The notes under the pieces: model-generated | What the model was told of the DNA's origin: nothing | What the model saw: only the letters and a program-made list of their open reading frames with translations | Database searches by the model: none | Translations under genes and position numbers: made by a program | NCBI GenBank assembly: GCA_030604165.1 | Contig: JAUVWK010000197.1 | Location: forward strand, 1 to 5,774 | Reading direction: 5' to 3' | DNA from: Alphaproteobacteria bacterium | GTDB lineage: Bacteria; Pseudomonadota; Alphaproteobacteria; UBA828 | Length of the DNA: 5,774 nt | Shown here: positions 1-5,375 of the stretch, piece after piece | Position numbering within the stretch: the first letter of the stretch is position 1 | Layout of the letters: every line of letters starts with the position of its first letter

Positions 1-147
1 CCTGTTGACGCCCACATCGGTCGCCTGCGCCGACAACACGACCGCAACCAGCAGCGTAAACGGGTTTTGGTAGGCGAGTTCGGTCGTCGGCGTCGGGTCG
101 CGCTCGGCAAGCTTGGCGAAAAACTTCTCGATGGCGGCGCTGCGCAT
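1..147 (-). CDS. nth: Endonuclease III, N-terminal fragment (base-excision repair)
   Basis: Partial gene: the first 49 codons lie in the window and the rest runs off the left edge. Endonuclease III is a DNA glycosylase/AP lyase of the helix-hairpin-helix family that removes oxidised pyrimidines. The visible residues carry the family's N-terminal signature: a P-T-P-T-T-E-L stretch at about 18-24, then NPFTLLVAVVLSAQATDVGVN (about 28-48), which resembles the E. coli Nth segment with LLSAQATDVSVN. The iron-sulphur cluster and the catalytic Lys and Asp would lie outside the window. I chose the ATG at 145-147 because it lines up with the E. coli start with no offset, although no good ribosome-binding site precedes it. 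A TTG at 181-183, in frame and preceded by GGAAAG, would add 12 residues and is a real alternative. The gene follows dapB after 81 bp on the same strand, so it may be read from the same transcript. Confidence 0.9.
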   Translation of the reverse strand, partial: MRSAAIEKFFAKLAERDPTPTTELAYQNPFTLLVAVVLSAQATDVGVNR

Positions 148-169
148 GGCGCCCAACAGTAACGGCGCC
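148..169 (-). other. Inverted repeat directly before the nth start
   Basis: Two copies of GGCGCC (148-153 and 164-169) can pair as a 6-bp all-GC stem around a 10-nt loop. The proximal arm touches the chosen ATG of nth. Each copy is also self-palindromic. There is no T-run, so it is not a standard terminator. It could hinder initiation at the ATG, or only reflect GC-rich composition. Confidence 0.35.
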
Positions 170-228
170 CGCGTGTGGCGCAAAGACTTTCCGGCTTGGC
201 GCGGTGTCACCGAGTTTGGGGCGCTTAG

Positions 229-1047
229 TTAGGCGAAGCCCAGGACGTCCGCCATCGTGTAAAGCCCAGGGGCTCGGCCCCGGGTCCAGAAGGCGGCGCG
301 CAGCGCGCCGCGCGCATAGGTTTGGCGGCTCGCCGAGCGATGGCTCAGTTCGAGCCGCTCGCCCTCGGCGGCGAAGATCACGGCGTGATCGCCGACCACG
401 TCGCCGCCGCGCAGCGCGGCGAAGCCAATGGCGCCGCGTTCCCGCGCGCCGGTCATGCCGTCGCGACCCCGCACCGCTACGTCGTCCAGCGCCACACCAC
501 GGCCGCGGGCGGCGGCACGGCCCAAGCCGAGTGCCGTGCCGGACGGCGCGTCGACCTTGTGACGATGGTGCATTTCGAGGATTTCAATGTCGTAGTCCGC
601 ATCGAGCAAGCCGGCCACCTGCTCGGTGAGCCGGAACAATAGATTGACGCAAAGGCTCATGTTGGGCGCTTGAACCACCGGCACCGCGCGCGCCGCCGCC
701 TCGAGCGCCTGCTGCTCGCGCGCGCCGAGCCCGGTGGTGCCGACGATCAGGCCGGTGGCGGTTGCGGCCGCGAGCTCGGCGTGACGCGCCGTCGCCGCCG
801 GCAAAGTAAAATCCAGCACCGCGTCGGCGGCCGCGAACATCGCCGCGGGGTCCGCGCCGATCGGCACGCCGATGGCGCCGATCCCGGCGAGCTCGCCGGC
901 ATCGCGCCCCAAGGCGTCATTGCCTGCCGCTTCGCTCGCGCCAACCACCCGGCAGCCATCGGTTTCCTGCACTTGGCGCACCAGGATCGCGCCCATGCGG
1001 CCCGCGGCACCGGGTATGCCGATCTTCAACTCATCCGCCTTGTTCAT
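229..1047 (-). CDS. dapB: 4-hydroxy-tetrahydrodipicolinate reductase
   Basis: DapB reduces the product of DapA with NAD(P)H to tetrahydrodipicolinate, the second dedicated step toward diaminopimelate and lysine, in the cytoplasm. At 272 residues it matches the family length (273 in E. coli). The Rossmann nucleotide-binding motif GAAGRMG is at 13-19, DFT at 79-81 and GTTG at 103-106. The catalytic and substrate-binding block EMHHRHKVDAPSGTA is at 158-172; H160 and K164 correspond to the E. coli catalytic His159 and Lys163. The C-terminal part has GFAALRGGDVVGDH and the ELSHRSASR segment expected of the family. A cysteine (C133) sits in the PNMSLCVNLL segment where a glycine is usual; its effect is unknown. 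The start is ATG with GAGGGG placed 7 nt upstream. The gene lies 46 bp behind dnaJ, and the stop is TAA. Confidence 0.97.
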   Translation of the reverse strand: MNKADELKIGIPGAAGRMGAILVRQVQETDGCRVVGASEAAGNDALGRDAGELAGIGAIGVPIGADPAAMFAAADAVLDFTLPAATARHAELAAATATGLIVGTTGLGAREQQALEAAARAVPVVQAPNMSLCVNLLFRLTEQVAGLLDADYDIEILEMHHRHKVDAPSGTALGLGRAAARGRGVALDDVAVRGRDGMTGARERGAIGFAALRGGDVVGDHAVIFAAEGERLELSHRSASRQTYARGALRAAFWTRGRAPGLYTMADVLGFA

Positions 1048-1054
1048 CGCTTTG

Positions 1055-1060
1055 CCCCTC
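1055..1060 (-). promoter_or_regulatory. Ribosome-binding site of dapB
   Basis: GAGGGG on the minus strand, 7 nt before the dapB ATG. It is among the best Shine-Dalgarno matches in the window and fixes the dapB start. It implies dapB is translated independently of dnaJ rather than by coupling. Confidence 0.75.
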
Positions 1061-1066
1061 GGATCA

Positions 1067-1085
1067 GGCGCCTTGGAGCGGCGCC
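1067..1085 (-). other. GC-rich inverted repeat between dnaJ and dapB
   Basis: GGCGCC at 1080-1085 and again at 1067-1072 can form a 6-bp stem with a 7-nt loop in the transcript, inside the 46-bp dnaJ-dapB gap and just upstream of the dapB ribosome-binding site. No T-run follows, so read-through is expected. The motif is short and self-complementary, so chance is possible in DNA this GC-rich. Confidence 0.35.
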
Positions 1086-1093
1086 GCCGCAGT

Positions 1094-2227
1094 CTATTCC
1101 TTCAGGTCCTCCCACAGGTCTTTGACCTTGGAAAAGAAGCCTTCCGATTGGGGACTGGTCGGGCGCGTTCCGGCTTTCTCGAATTCCGCCAAAATTTCCT
1201 TCTGCCGCTTGTTCAGATTAACCGGCGTTTCGACCGCCACCTGAATATACATGTCGCCCCTACCGGTGCCCCGGAGCGCCGGCATGCCCTTGCCGCGGAG
1301 GCGGAATTGATGGCCCGCCTGCGTGCCGCTCGGTACGGTCACGCGGGCCCGGCCACCGCCCACCGTGGGTACCTCGATGGCCCCGCCCAGCACGGCGCTG
1401 ACCATGGGAATCGGCACCCGGCAATAGACGTGCAGGCCATCGCGCTGAAAGAGCCGATGCGACTTGACGGAAAGAAAAATATAAAGATCCCCCGGCGGCG
1501 CGCCGCGCGCGCCGGCTTCGCCTTCGCCGGCCAAGCGAATGCGCGTGCCGTCCTCCACGCCTGGCGGGATATTGACCGAGAGCGTCTTTTCCTTGTGCAC
1601 CCGACCCGCGCCCCGGCACGCCGGACATGGATCCGTGATCACCTGGCCGGAGCCCTGGCAGTGCGGACAGGTTCGCTCGATGGTGAAAAAGCCCTGCTGG
1701 GCCCGCACCTTGCCAGCGCCGCCGCAGGTCCCGCAATGGGCCGGTTTCGCACCGCCTTTTGTGCCGCTGCCATGGCAAGTTTCGCACGCCACCGAGGTCG
1801 GAACGCGGATCTTGGCCTGTTTGCCGTTGAACGCGTCCTCGAGCAAGATCTCCATGTTGTAGCGCAGATCGGCGCCCCGCGCCGGACCGCGCCCCGCGCC
1901 GCGCCGACCGCCCATGAACTCGCCGAACAAATCGTCGAAGACATCGGCGAAGCTCGAGCGAAAATCGAAGTCGCCGCCCCCCGGGCCGCCGCCGGGCCCG
2001 CCCTCGAAAGCGGCGTGACCGAATTGGTCGTAGGTCGCGCGCTTCTCCTTGTCGGAGAGCACGTGATAGGCCTCGGATAGCTCCTTGAACTTTTGCTCGG
2101 CCTTTTGATCGTCCGGATTTCGGTCCGGATGGTATTGCATGGCCAGCTTGCGGTAGGCCTTCTTGATATCGTCCGGGCTACGGTCGCGCGCGACGCCGAG
2201 AATGTCGTAGTAATCCCGTTTCGCCAT
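1094..2227 (-). CDS. dnaJ: Chaperone DnaJ (Hsp40 co-chaperone of DnaK)
   Basis: DnaJ binds unfolded clients, passes them to DnaK and triggers DnaK's ATP hydrolysis. At 377 residues it is a full-length class I protein (E. coli has 376). The J domain occupies about 1-70 with the essential HPD at 33-35. A short Gly/Phe region follows (about 74-106, including GGPGGGPGGG and the DVFDDLF element). The cysteine-rich zinc domain has four CxxC pairs at C148/C151, C165/C168, C187/C190 and C201/C204, each followed by a G-x-G-type turn, so both zinc sites are complete. The C-terminal client-binding domain spans about 211-333, and the end (about 334-377) is helical and charged. The ATG start is firm from the J-domain alignment, but the ribosome-binding site is weak (only TAAG close to the ATG), consistent with less DnaJ than DnaK. 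It lies 129 bp behind dnaK, the usual partner order. Stop TAG. Confidence 0.98.
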   Translation of the reverse strand: MAKRDYYDILGVARDRSPDDIKKAYRKLAMQYHPDRNPDDQKAEQKFKELSEAYHVLSDKEKRATYDQFGHAAFEGGPGGGPGGGDFDFRSSFADVFDDLFGEFMGGRRGAGRGPARGADLRYNMEILLEDAFNGKQAKIRVPTSVACETCHGSGTKGGAKPAHCGTCGGAGKVRAQQGFFTIERTCPHCQGSGQVITDPCPACRGAGRVHKEKTLSVNIPPGVEDGTRIRLAGEGEAGARGAPPGDLYIFLSVKSHRLFQRDGLHVYCRVPIPMVSAVLGGAIEVPTVGGGRARVTVPSGTQAGHQFRLRGKGMPALRGTGRGDMYIQVAVETPVNLNKRQKEILAEFEKAGTRPTSPQSEGFFSKVKDLWEDLKE

Positions 2228-2247
2228 TGTCTTAGCGGCTCATCGTG

Positions 2248-2260
2248 CGTGTGCGACACG
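2248..2260 (-). other. Small inverted repeat before dnaJ
   Basis: CGTGT and ACACG pair as a 5-bp stem with a 3-nt loop, about 20 nt before the dnaJ start. It is the closest to dnaJ of three inverted repeats in the dnaK-dnaJ spacer. It is short and only modestly supported. Confidence 0.3.
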
Positions 2261-2266
2261 GCTTGA

Positions 2267-2278
2267 CGCGGCGCCGCG
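2267..2278 (-). other. 12-bp perfect GC palindrome in the dnaK-dnaJ spacer
   Basis: CGCGGCGCCGCG reads the same on both strands. It lies between the stronger hairpin at 2288-2311 and the dnaJ start. It could form a cruciform-like or intermolecular structure, or pair with neighbouring GC-rich arms. Its role is unknown. Confidence 0.4.
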
Positions 2279-2286
2279 CAACACAG

Positions 2287-2312
2287 ACGCCGCCCGTCGG
2301 TAAGGGCGGCGC
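2287..2312 (-). terminator. Hairpin after dnaK: possible attenuator or mRNA stabiliser
   Basis: In the transcript, CGCCGCCC (2311-2304) pairs with GGGCGGCG (2295-2288) over an 8-nt loop, with a possible extra G-U pair at the base. It starts about 45 nt after the dnaK stop. The next bases toward dnaJ (GTCTGTGTTG) hold some T but no true T-run, so this is at best a leaky intrinsic terminator. It could instead protect the dnaK 3' end after RNA processing. Either would favour DnaK over DnaJ. Confidence 0.5.
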
Positions 2313-2356
2313 ACTGAGAGATCCAACGGCGCTGAACATCGGCCTGCGAGCGCTAT

Positions 2357-4312
2357 TCAGGACGGCCGATCTTTCTTGTCTTCTTCGTCCACTTCCTCGA
2401 AGTCGGCATCGACCACATGGTCGGTATCCGACGCCTCGCCGGCCGCTTCCTCGCCGGCTCCGGACTCCGCGCCGGCATCGCCGCCGCCAGCAGCGGCCTC
2501 CTCCTCTTGGCTTGCCTTGTACATGGCCTCGCCGAGCTTCATCGAGGATTGACCAAGCTTCTCCATCTTGGACTTGGTCGCGCTGACGTCGTCGCCCTCC
2601 ATGGCGCTCTTCAGATCGGCAATGTCGGCCTCAATCGCCGCGCGCTCTTCGGAGCCAACCTTATCGCCGAATTCACTCAGGCTTTTCTCGGCGGTGTGGA
2701 TCATCGCATCCGCGTGGTTGCGGGTCTCGATGAGCTCCTTTCGTACCTTGTCTTCCTCGGCGTGGGTCTCCGCGTTTTGCACCATCTTGTCGATCTCGTC
2801 GTCCGACAAGCCGCCCGACGCCTGAATGCGGATTTGCTGTTCCTTGCCGGTCGCCTTGTCCTTGGCCGAGACGTTGACGATGCCGTTCGCGTCGATATCG
2901 AAGGTTACCTCGATCTGCGGCATACCGCGCGGCGCACTCGGGAGACCGACCAAATCGAATTGGCCCAGCACCTTGTTATCGCTCGCCATTTCGCGCTCGC
3001 CTTGGAACACGCGGATGGTCACGGCGGTCTGGCCATCCTCGGCGGTAGAGAAGATCTGGCTTTTCTTGGTCGGGATCGTGGTGTTGCGCTCGATCAGACG
3101 CGTGAAAACGCCGCCAAGGGTCTCGATGCCGAGCGAGAGCGGCGTCACGTCGAGCAGCAGCACGTCCTTGACATCGCCCTGCAACACACCGGCCTGGATG
3201 GCGGCGCCGACGGCGACCACCTCGTCGGGGTTGACGCCCTTGTTGGGCTCCCGGCCGAAGAAATTCTTTACCGTTTCAACCACCTTCGGCATGCGGGTCA
3301 TGCCGCCAACCAAAATCACGTCATCGATCTCGCCCGGTGAAAGCCCGGCGTCCTTGAGCGCGGACTTGCAGGGCTCAACGGTGCGCTCGACGAGTTCCTC
3401 GACGATCGCCTCGAGCTTCGAGCGGGTCACCTTCATGGTCAGGTGCTTAGGCCCGGTCTGGTCGGCGGTGATGAACGGCAGGTTGACCTCGGTCTGCATG
3501 GCGCTGGAAAGCTCGATCTTGGCTTTTTCCGCGGCCTCCTTGAGGCGCTGCAACGCCAGGCGATCCTCGCGCAGATCGATGCCGTGCTCTTTCTTGAATT
3601 CGTCGGCCAGATAACTCATCAGCCGCATGTCGAAGTCTTCGCCACCGAGGAAGGTATCGCCGTTGGTCGCCTTCACCTCGAACACGCCGTCGCCGATTTC
3701 GAGCACCGAGATATCGAAGGTGCCGCCGCCCAGATCGTAGACGGCGATCGTGCCGTTCTCCTTCTTGTCCATGCCATAGGCAAGCGCGGCCGCGGTCGGC
3801 TCGTTAATAATGCGCAGCACTTCCAGGCCGGCGATCTGGCCGGCGTCTTTCGTGGCTTGGCGTTGGGAATCGTTGAAATAAGCCGGCACGGTAATGACCG
3901 CCCTGGTCACCGTTTCGCCGAGGTGCGCCTCGGCGGTTTCCTTCATCTTCTGGAGGATGAACGCGCTGATCTGACTCGGGGAATAGTTTTCGTCGCGGGC
4001 CTCGATCCAGGCGTCGCCGTTCGAATGCTCCATGATCTTGTACGGCACCATGGAGATATCCTTCTGGGTCGTCGGATCCTTGAAGGGCCTTCCGATCAGC
4101 CGTTTGATCGCGAAGATGGTGTTTTCGGGATTGGTCACGGCCTGTCGCTTCGCCGACTGGCCGACCAGCCGCTCGCCGTCTTCGGTAAAGGCAACGATGG
4201 ATGGCGTCGTGCGCCCGCCTTCCGAATTCTCGATCACGCGCGGGCTCTTGCCCTCCATCATCGCGATGCAGGAGTTGGTCGTACCAAGATCGATACCGAT
4301 TACTTTGCTCAT
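2357..4312 (-). CDS. dnaK: Chaperone DnaK (Hsp70)
   Basis: DnaK is the central ATP-driven chaperone of the cytoplasm; it folds new and stress-damaged proteins and, in proteobacteria, helps control sigma-32. The protein is full length at 651 residues. The nucleotide-binding domain (about 1-383) has phosphate-1 IDLGTTNS at 7-14, K70, phosphate-2 DLGGGTFD at 193-200 (T198 corresponds to E. coli Thr199) and the adenosine motif VGGMTRMP at 335-342. The hydrophobic interdomain linker VLLLDV is at 384-389. The beta substrate-binding domain follows (about 390-500), then the helical lid (about 501-600) and a disordered Gly/Ala/Glu-rich tail. The tail ends in EEVD (639-642) followed by nine further residues, EEDKKDRPS. 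The ATG start is fixed by the family N-terminus and by AAGGG 6 nt upstream. A sigma-32-like promoter lies 110-138 bp upstream. Stop TGA; dnaJ follows. Confidence 0.99.
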   Translation of the reverse strand: MSKVIGIDLGTTNSCIAMMEGKSPRVIENSEGGRTTPSIVAFTEDGERLVGQSAKRQAVTNPENTIFAIKRLIGRPFKDPTTQKDISMVPYKIMEHSNGDAWIEARDENYSPSQISAFILQKMKETAEAHLGETVTRAVITVPAYFNDSQRQATKDAGQIAGLEVLRIINEPTAAALAYGMDKKENGTIAVYDLGGGTFDISVLEIGDGVFEVKATNGDTFLGGEDFDMRLMSYLADEFKKEHGIDLREDRLALQRLKEAAEKAKIELSSAMQTEVNLPFITADQTGPKHLTMKVTRSKLEAIVEELVERTVEPCKSALKDAGLSPGEIDDVILVGGMTRMPKVVETVKNFFGREPNKGVNPDEVVAVGAAIQAGVLQGDVKDVLLLDVTPLSLGIETLGGVFTRLIERNTTIPTKKSQIFSTAEDGQTAVTIRVFQGEREMASDNKVLGQFDLVGLPSAPRGMPQIEVTFDIDANGIVNVSAKDKATGKEQQIRIQASGGLSDDEIDKMVQNAETHAEEDKVRKELIETRNHADAMIHTAEKSLSEFGDKVGSEERAAIEADIADLKSAMEGDDVSATKSKMEKLGQSSMKLGEAMYKASQEEEAAAGGGDAGAESGAGEEAAGEASDTDHVVDADFEEVDEEDKKDRPS

Positions 4313-4318
4313 CCTATG

Positions 4319-4323
4319 CCCTT
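4319..4323 (-). promoter_or_regulatory. Ribosome-binding site of dnaK
   Basis: AAGGG on the minus strand with a 6-nt spacer to the dnaK ATG. It is clearly better than the site before dnaJ, which fits the greater need for DnaK. Confidence 0.7.
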
Positions 4324-4335
4324 ATGTTCTCAGCA

Positions 4336-4381
4336 GACTTCGGCAACCGCACGAAGCCGCGTTCGCATCTCCATTGCTTCG
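4336..4381 (-). promoter_or_regulatory. dnaK leader: two alternative, mutually exclusive hairpins
   Basis: Three related segments lie in the leader. Read along the transcript they are CGAAGC (4381-4376), GGCTTCG (4358-4352) and CGAAGTC (4342-4336). The middle one can pair with the first (6 bp, 18-nt loop) or with the third (7 bp including one G-U, 9-nt loop), but not with both. The second hairpin ends 12 nt before the AAGGG ribosome-binding site. It is neither a classical ROSE nor a four-U thermometer as far as I can see. The pairing is visible; a switching role is inference. Confidence 0.35.
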
Positions 4382-4386
4382 GGACA

Positions 4387-4407
4387 GGCCCGAATCCTGC
4401 TCGGGCC
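4387..4407 (-). other. Hairpin at the 5' end of the dnaK leader
   Basis: GGCCCGA and TCGGGCC form a perfect 7-bp stem around a 7-nt loop. If the promoter at 4422-4450 is used, the stem would lie within roughly the first 10-30 nt of the dnaK mRNA. A 5'-terminal stem can protect a message from degradation. No T-run follows, so it is not a terminator. Confidence 0.45.
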
Positions 4408-4421
4408 GGCGCTCGAGGCGA

Positions 4422-4450
4422 TATATGGGGAGGCTTTTCGCGCCTGCAAC
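4422..4450 (-). promoter_or_regulatory. Heat-shock (sigma-32/RpoH) promoter of dnaK
   Basis: Reading toward dnaK, GTTGCA (4450-4445, -35) is followed by 14 nt and then CCCCATATA (4430-4422, -10). The -10 fits the E. coli sigma-32 consensus CCCCATNTA at every position, and the 14-nt gap is in the usual range. The -35 is weaker (four of six against CTTGAA). The predicted transcript start is near 4410-4416, giving a leader of about 100 nt. A weak sigma-70 reading (TTGCAG, 18 nt, TATATC) overlaps the same bases, so basal and heat-induced transcription could share the site. Confidence 0.65.
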
Positions 4451-4486
4451 CCATGTGCACACCAGAAAAACTCCCCTTGCCGCGTT

Positions 4487-4507
4487 GCGTCGGGGCGGCG
4501 CCGACGC
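4487..4507 (-). terminator. Hairpin after grpE, possible weak terminator
   Basis: GCGTCGG and CCGACGC form a perfect 7-bp stem with a 7-nt loop, starting 34 nt after the grpE stop and upstream of the dnaK promoter. A run of five T does occur, but about 17 nt beyond the stem, too far for a standard intrinsic terminator. It may lessen read-through from hrcA-grpE into dnaK or mark the mRNA end. Confidence 0.4.
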
Positions 4508-4541
4508 GCCAATTACCCGCGATTATTGCCCGTGACCCGCC

Positions 4542-5357
4542 TCAGGCCGAGGTATCGATGCGGCCTCCGAGGTCCTCGCCATCGGTCTCTTCCGGTGCGC
4601 CGGACTCGTCATCGGTTTCGGCGGTTTCGGTGGTTTCGGCGGTTTCAGCGGTTTCAGCGGTTTCGCCCGCCGCCGGCTGCGCCGCCATTTTGGCGCCACC
4701 CTTTGCCACCCCAACCATGGCGGGACGGAGCAAACGATCGCCGATGGTGTAGCCGGTCTGCAAGACCTGCACCACCGAACCATCGGGATGGTCGGGGTCT
4801 TCCTTCTCGAACATCGCCTGGTGCAGATTGTAATCGAACTTTTCGCCCAGCGGATCGATCCTGCGGATACCGTGCTGCTCGAACGCGCCGGCGAGCTCCT
4901 TGGCGGTCATTTCCACCCCTTCGGCCAGCGTCTGGAGCATTTCGTTTTCCTGGCGCGCCGCCTCGGAAATGTTCTCTAGCGCGCGGCCCAGGTTGTCGGC
5001 CACGGTCAAGAGATCGCGGGCAAGACCGGCGATGGCAAACTTGCCGGCGTCCGCCACATCCTTCTTGGCCCGGCGCCGCGCATTCTCCGCCTCCGCCAGG
5101 GCACGCAGCAGCTGATCCTTCAGGGCGGCCGCATCCTCTTCGGCACGCGCCTCGCCGGCCGCCGCATCCACGACCTCGGCCGCCGCGTCAGCCGGCGCGG
5201 CCGGCTCGGCTTGAGTTGGCTCGGCTTGAGTTGGCTCGGCTTGATCCGGTTCGGCCTGAGTCGGCTGGGCCTTGCCCTCGCCCTGCCCGCCGGCATCCCC
5301 GGATTGTGAAGCTTGGCTCTCGGCCTGGTCTCGTTTCTCGTCGTTCATGATTTCCAT
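4542..5357 (-). CDS. grpE: GrpE, nucleotide-exchange factor of DnaK
   Basis: GrpE dimers release ADP from DnaK and reset its client cycle; the long helices also act as a thermosensor in studied species. The GrpE core is about residues 77-222: a helical stretch (AEAENARRRAKKD near 88-100, then LARDLLTVADNLGRALE) followed by the beta-wing domain with the family signature GEKFDYNLHQAM (171-182) and TGYTIGDRLLRPAMVGVAKG (201-220). At 271 residues it is longer than E. coli GrpE (197) because of two disordered acidic tails. The N-terminal tail has four (T/D)QAEP units at 33-52; the C-terminal tail has six three-residue units such as AET at 231-248. Two starts are possible: ATG at 5355-5357 (weak GAG upstream) or ATG at 5346-5348 giving MNDEKRD (GGAA upstream). 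I keep the longer form without strong preference. It follows hrcA by 18 bp, an operon arrangement. Stop TGA. Confidence 0.97.
   Translation of the reverse strand: MEIMNDEKRDQAESQASQSGDAGGQGEGKAQPTQAEPDQAEPTQAEPTQAEPAAPADAAAEVVDAAAGEARAEEDAAALKDQLLRALAEAENARRRAKKDVADAGKFAIAGLARDLLTVADNLGRALENISEAARQENEMLQTLAEGVEMTAKELAGAFEQHGIRRIDPLGEKFDYNLHQAMFEKEDPDHPDGSVVQVLQTGYTIGDRLLRPAMVGVAKGGAKMAAQPAAGETAETAETAETTETAETDDESGAPEETDGEDLGGRIDTSA
4614..4667 (-). repeat. Six 9-bp tandem repeats in the 3' end of grpE
   Basis: Six consecutive units of GGTTTCGGC (plus strand) with one- or two-base variants. On the coding strand each reads as a three-residue unit ending Glu-Thr (AET, TET, GET), forming residues 231-248 of GrpE. 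The unit is a multiple of three, so gain or loss of copies keeps the frame. Confidence 0.9.
5203..5262 (-). repeat. Four 15-bp tandem repeats in the 5' end of grpE
   Basis: Units of GGCTCGGCTTGAGTT (plus strand): two identical copies at 5203-5217 and 5218-5232, then two diverged copies at 5233-5247 and 5248-5262. They encode the pentapeptide (T/D)QAEP four times, residues 33-52 of GrpE. The identical pair suggests recent duplication. Copy changes would keep the reading frame. Confidence 0.9.
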
Positions 5358-5375
5358 ATCGACTCGATAATGATG

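Noticed and set aside
204..642. Plus-strand frames opposite dapB
   Set aside because: They overlap the dapB catalytic region and have Arg/Pro-rich or mirrored composition.
872..2080. 402-codon plus-strand open frame opposite dnaJ and dapB
   Set aside because: It is a mirror of dnaJ and the dapB start, with low-complexity Ala/Arg composition and no family motif.
2417..3340. 307-codon plus-strand open frame opposite the dnaK 3' half
   Set aside because: Fully antisense to conserved dnaK sequence, with no domain and no plausible promoter; a coding shadow.
4330..4512. 60-codon minus-strand open frame in the grpE-dnaK gap
   Set aside because: It spans the predicted promoter and leader hairpins, has no ribosome-binding site and no recognisable similarity. 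A leader peptide cannot be excluded but is not supported.
4313..4541. Possible CIRCE operator before dnaK
   Set aside because: No TTAGCACTC or GAGTGCTAA arm, even degenerate, is seen here or before grpE; the inverted repeats present have different sequences and short loops.
4614..4667. CRISPR-like array
   Set aside because: The units are 9 bp, directly adjacent without spacers, and encode a repeat in GrpE.
3443..5350. 635-codon plus-strand open frame opposite grpE and dnaK
   Set aside because: It runs antisense to two certain genes, crosses the intergenic gap, and its translation is Arg/Pro-rich with no recognisable domain. Long antisense frames opposite hsp70 genes in GC-rich DNA are a known by-product of codon bias.
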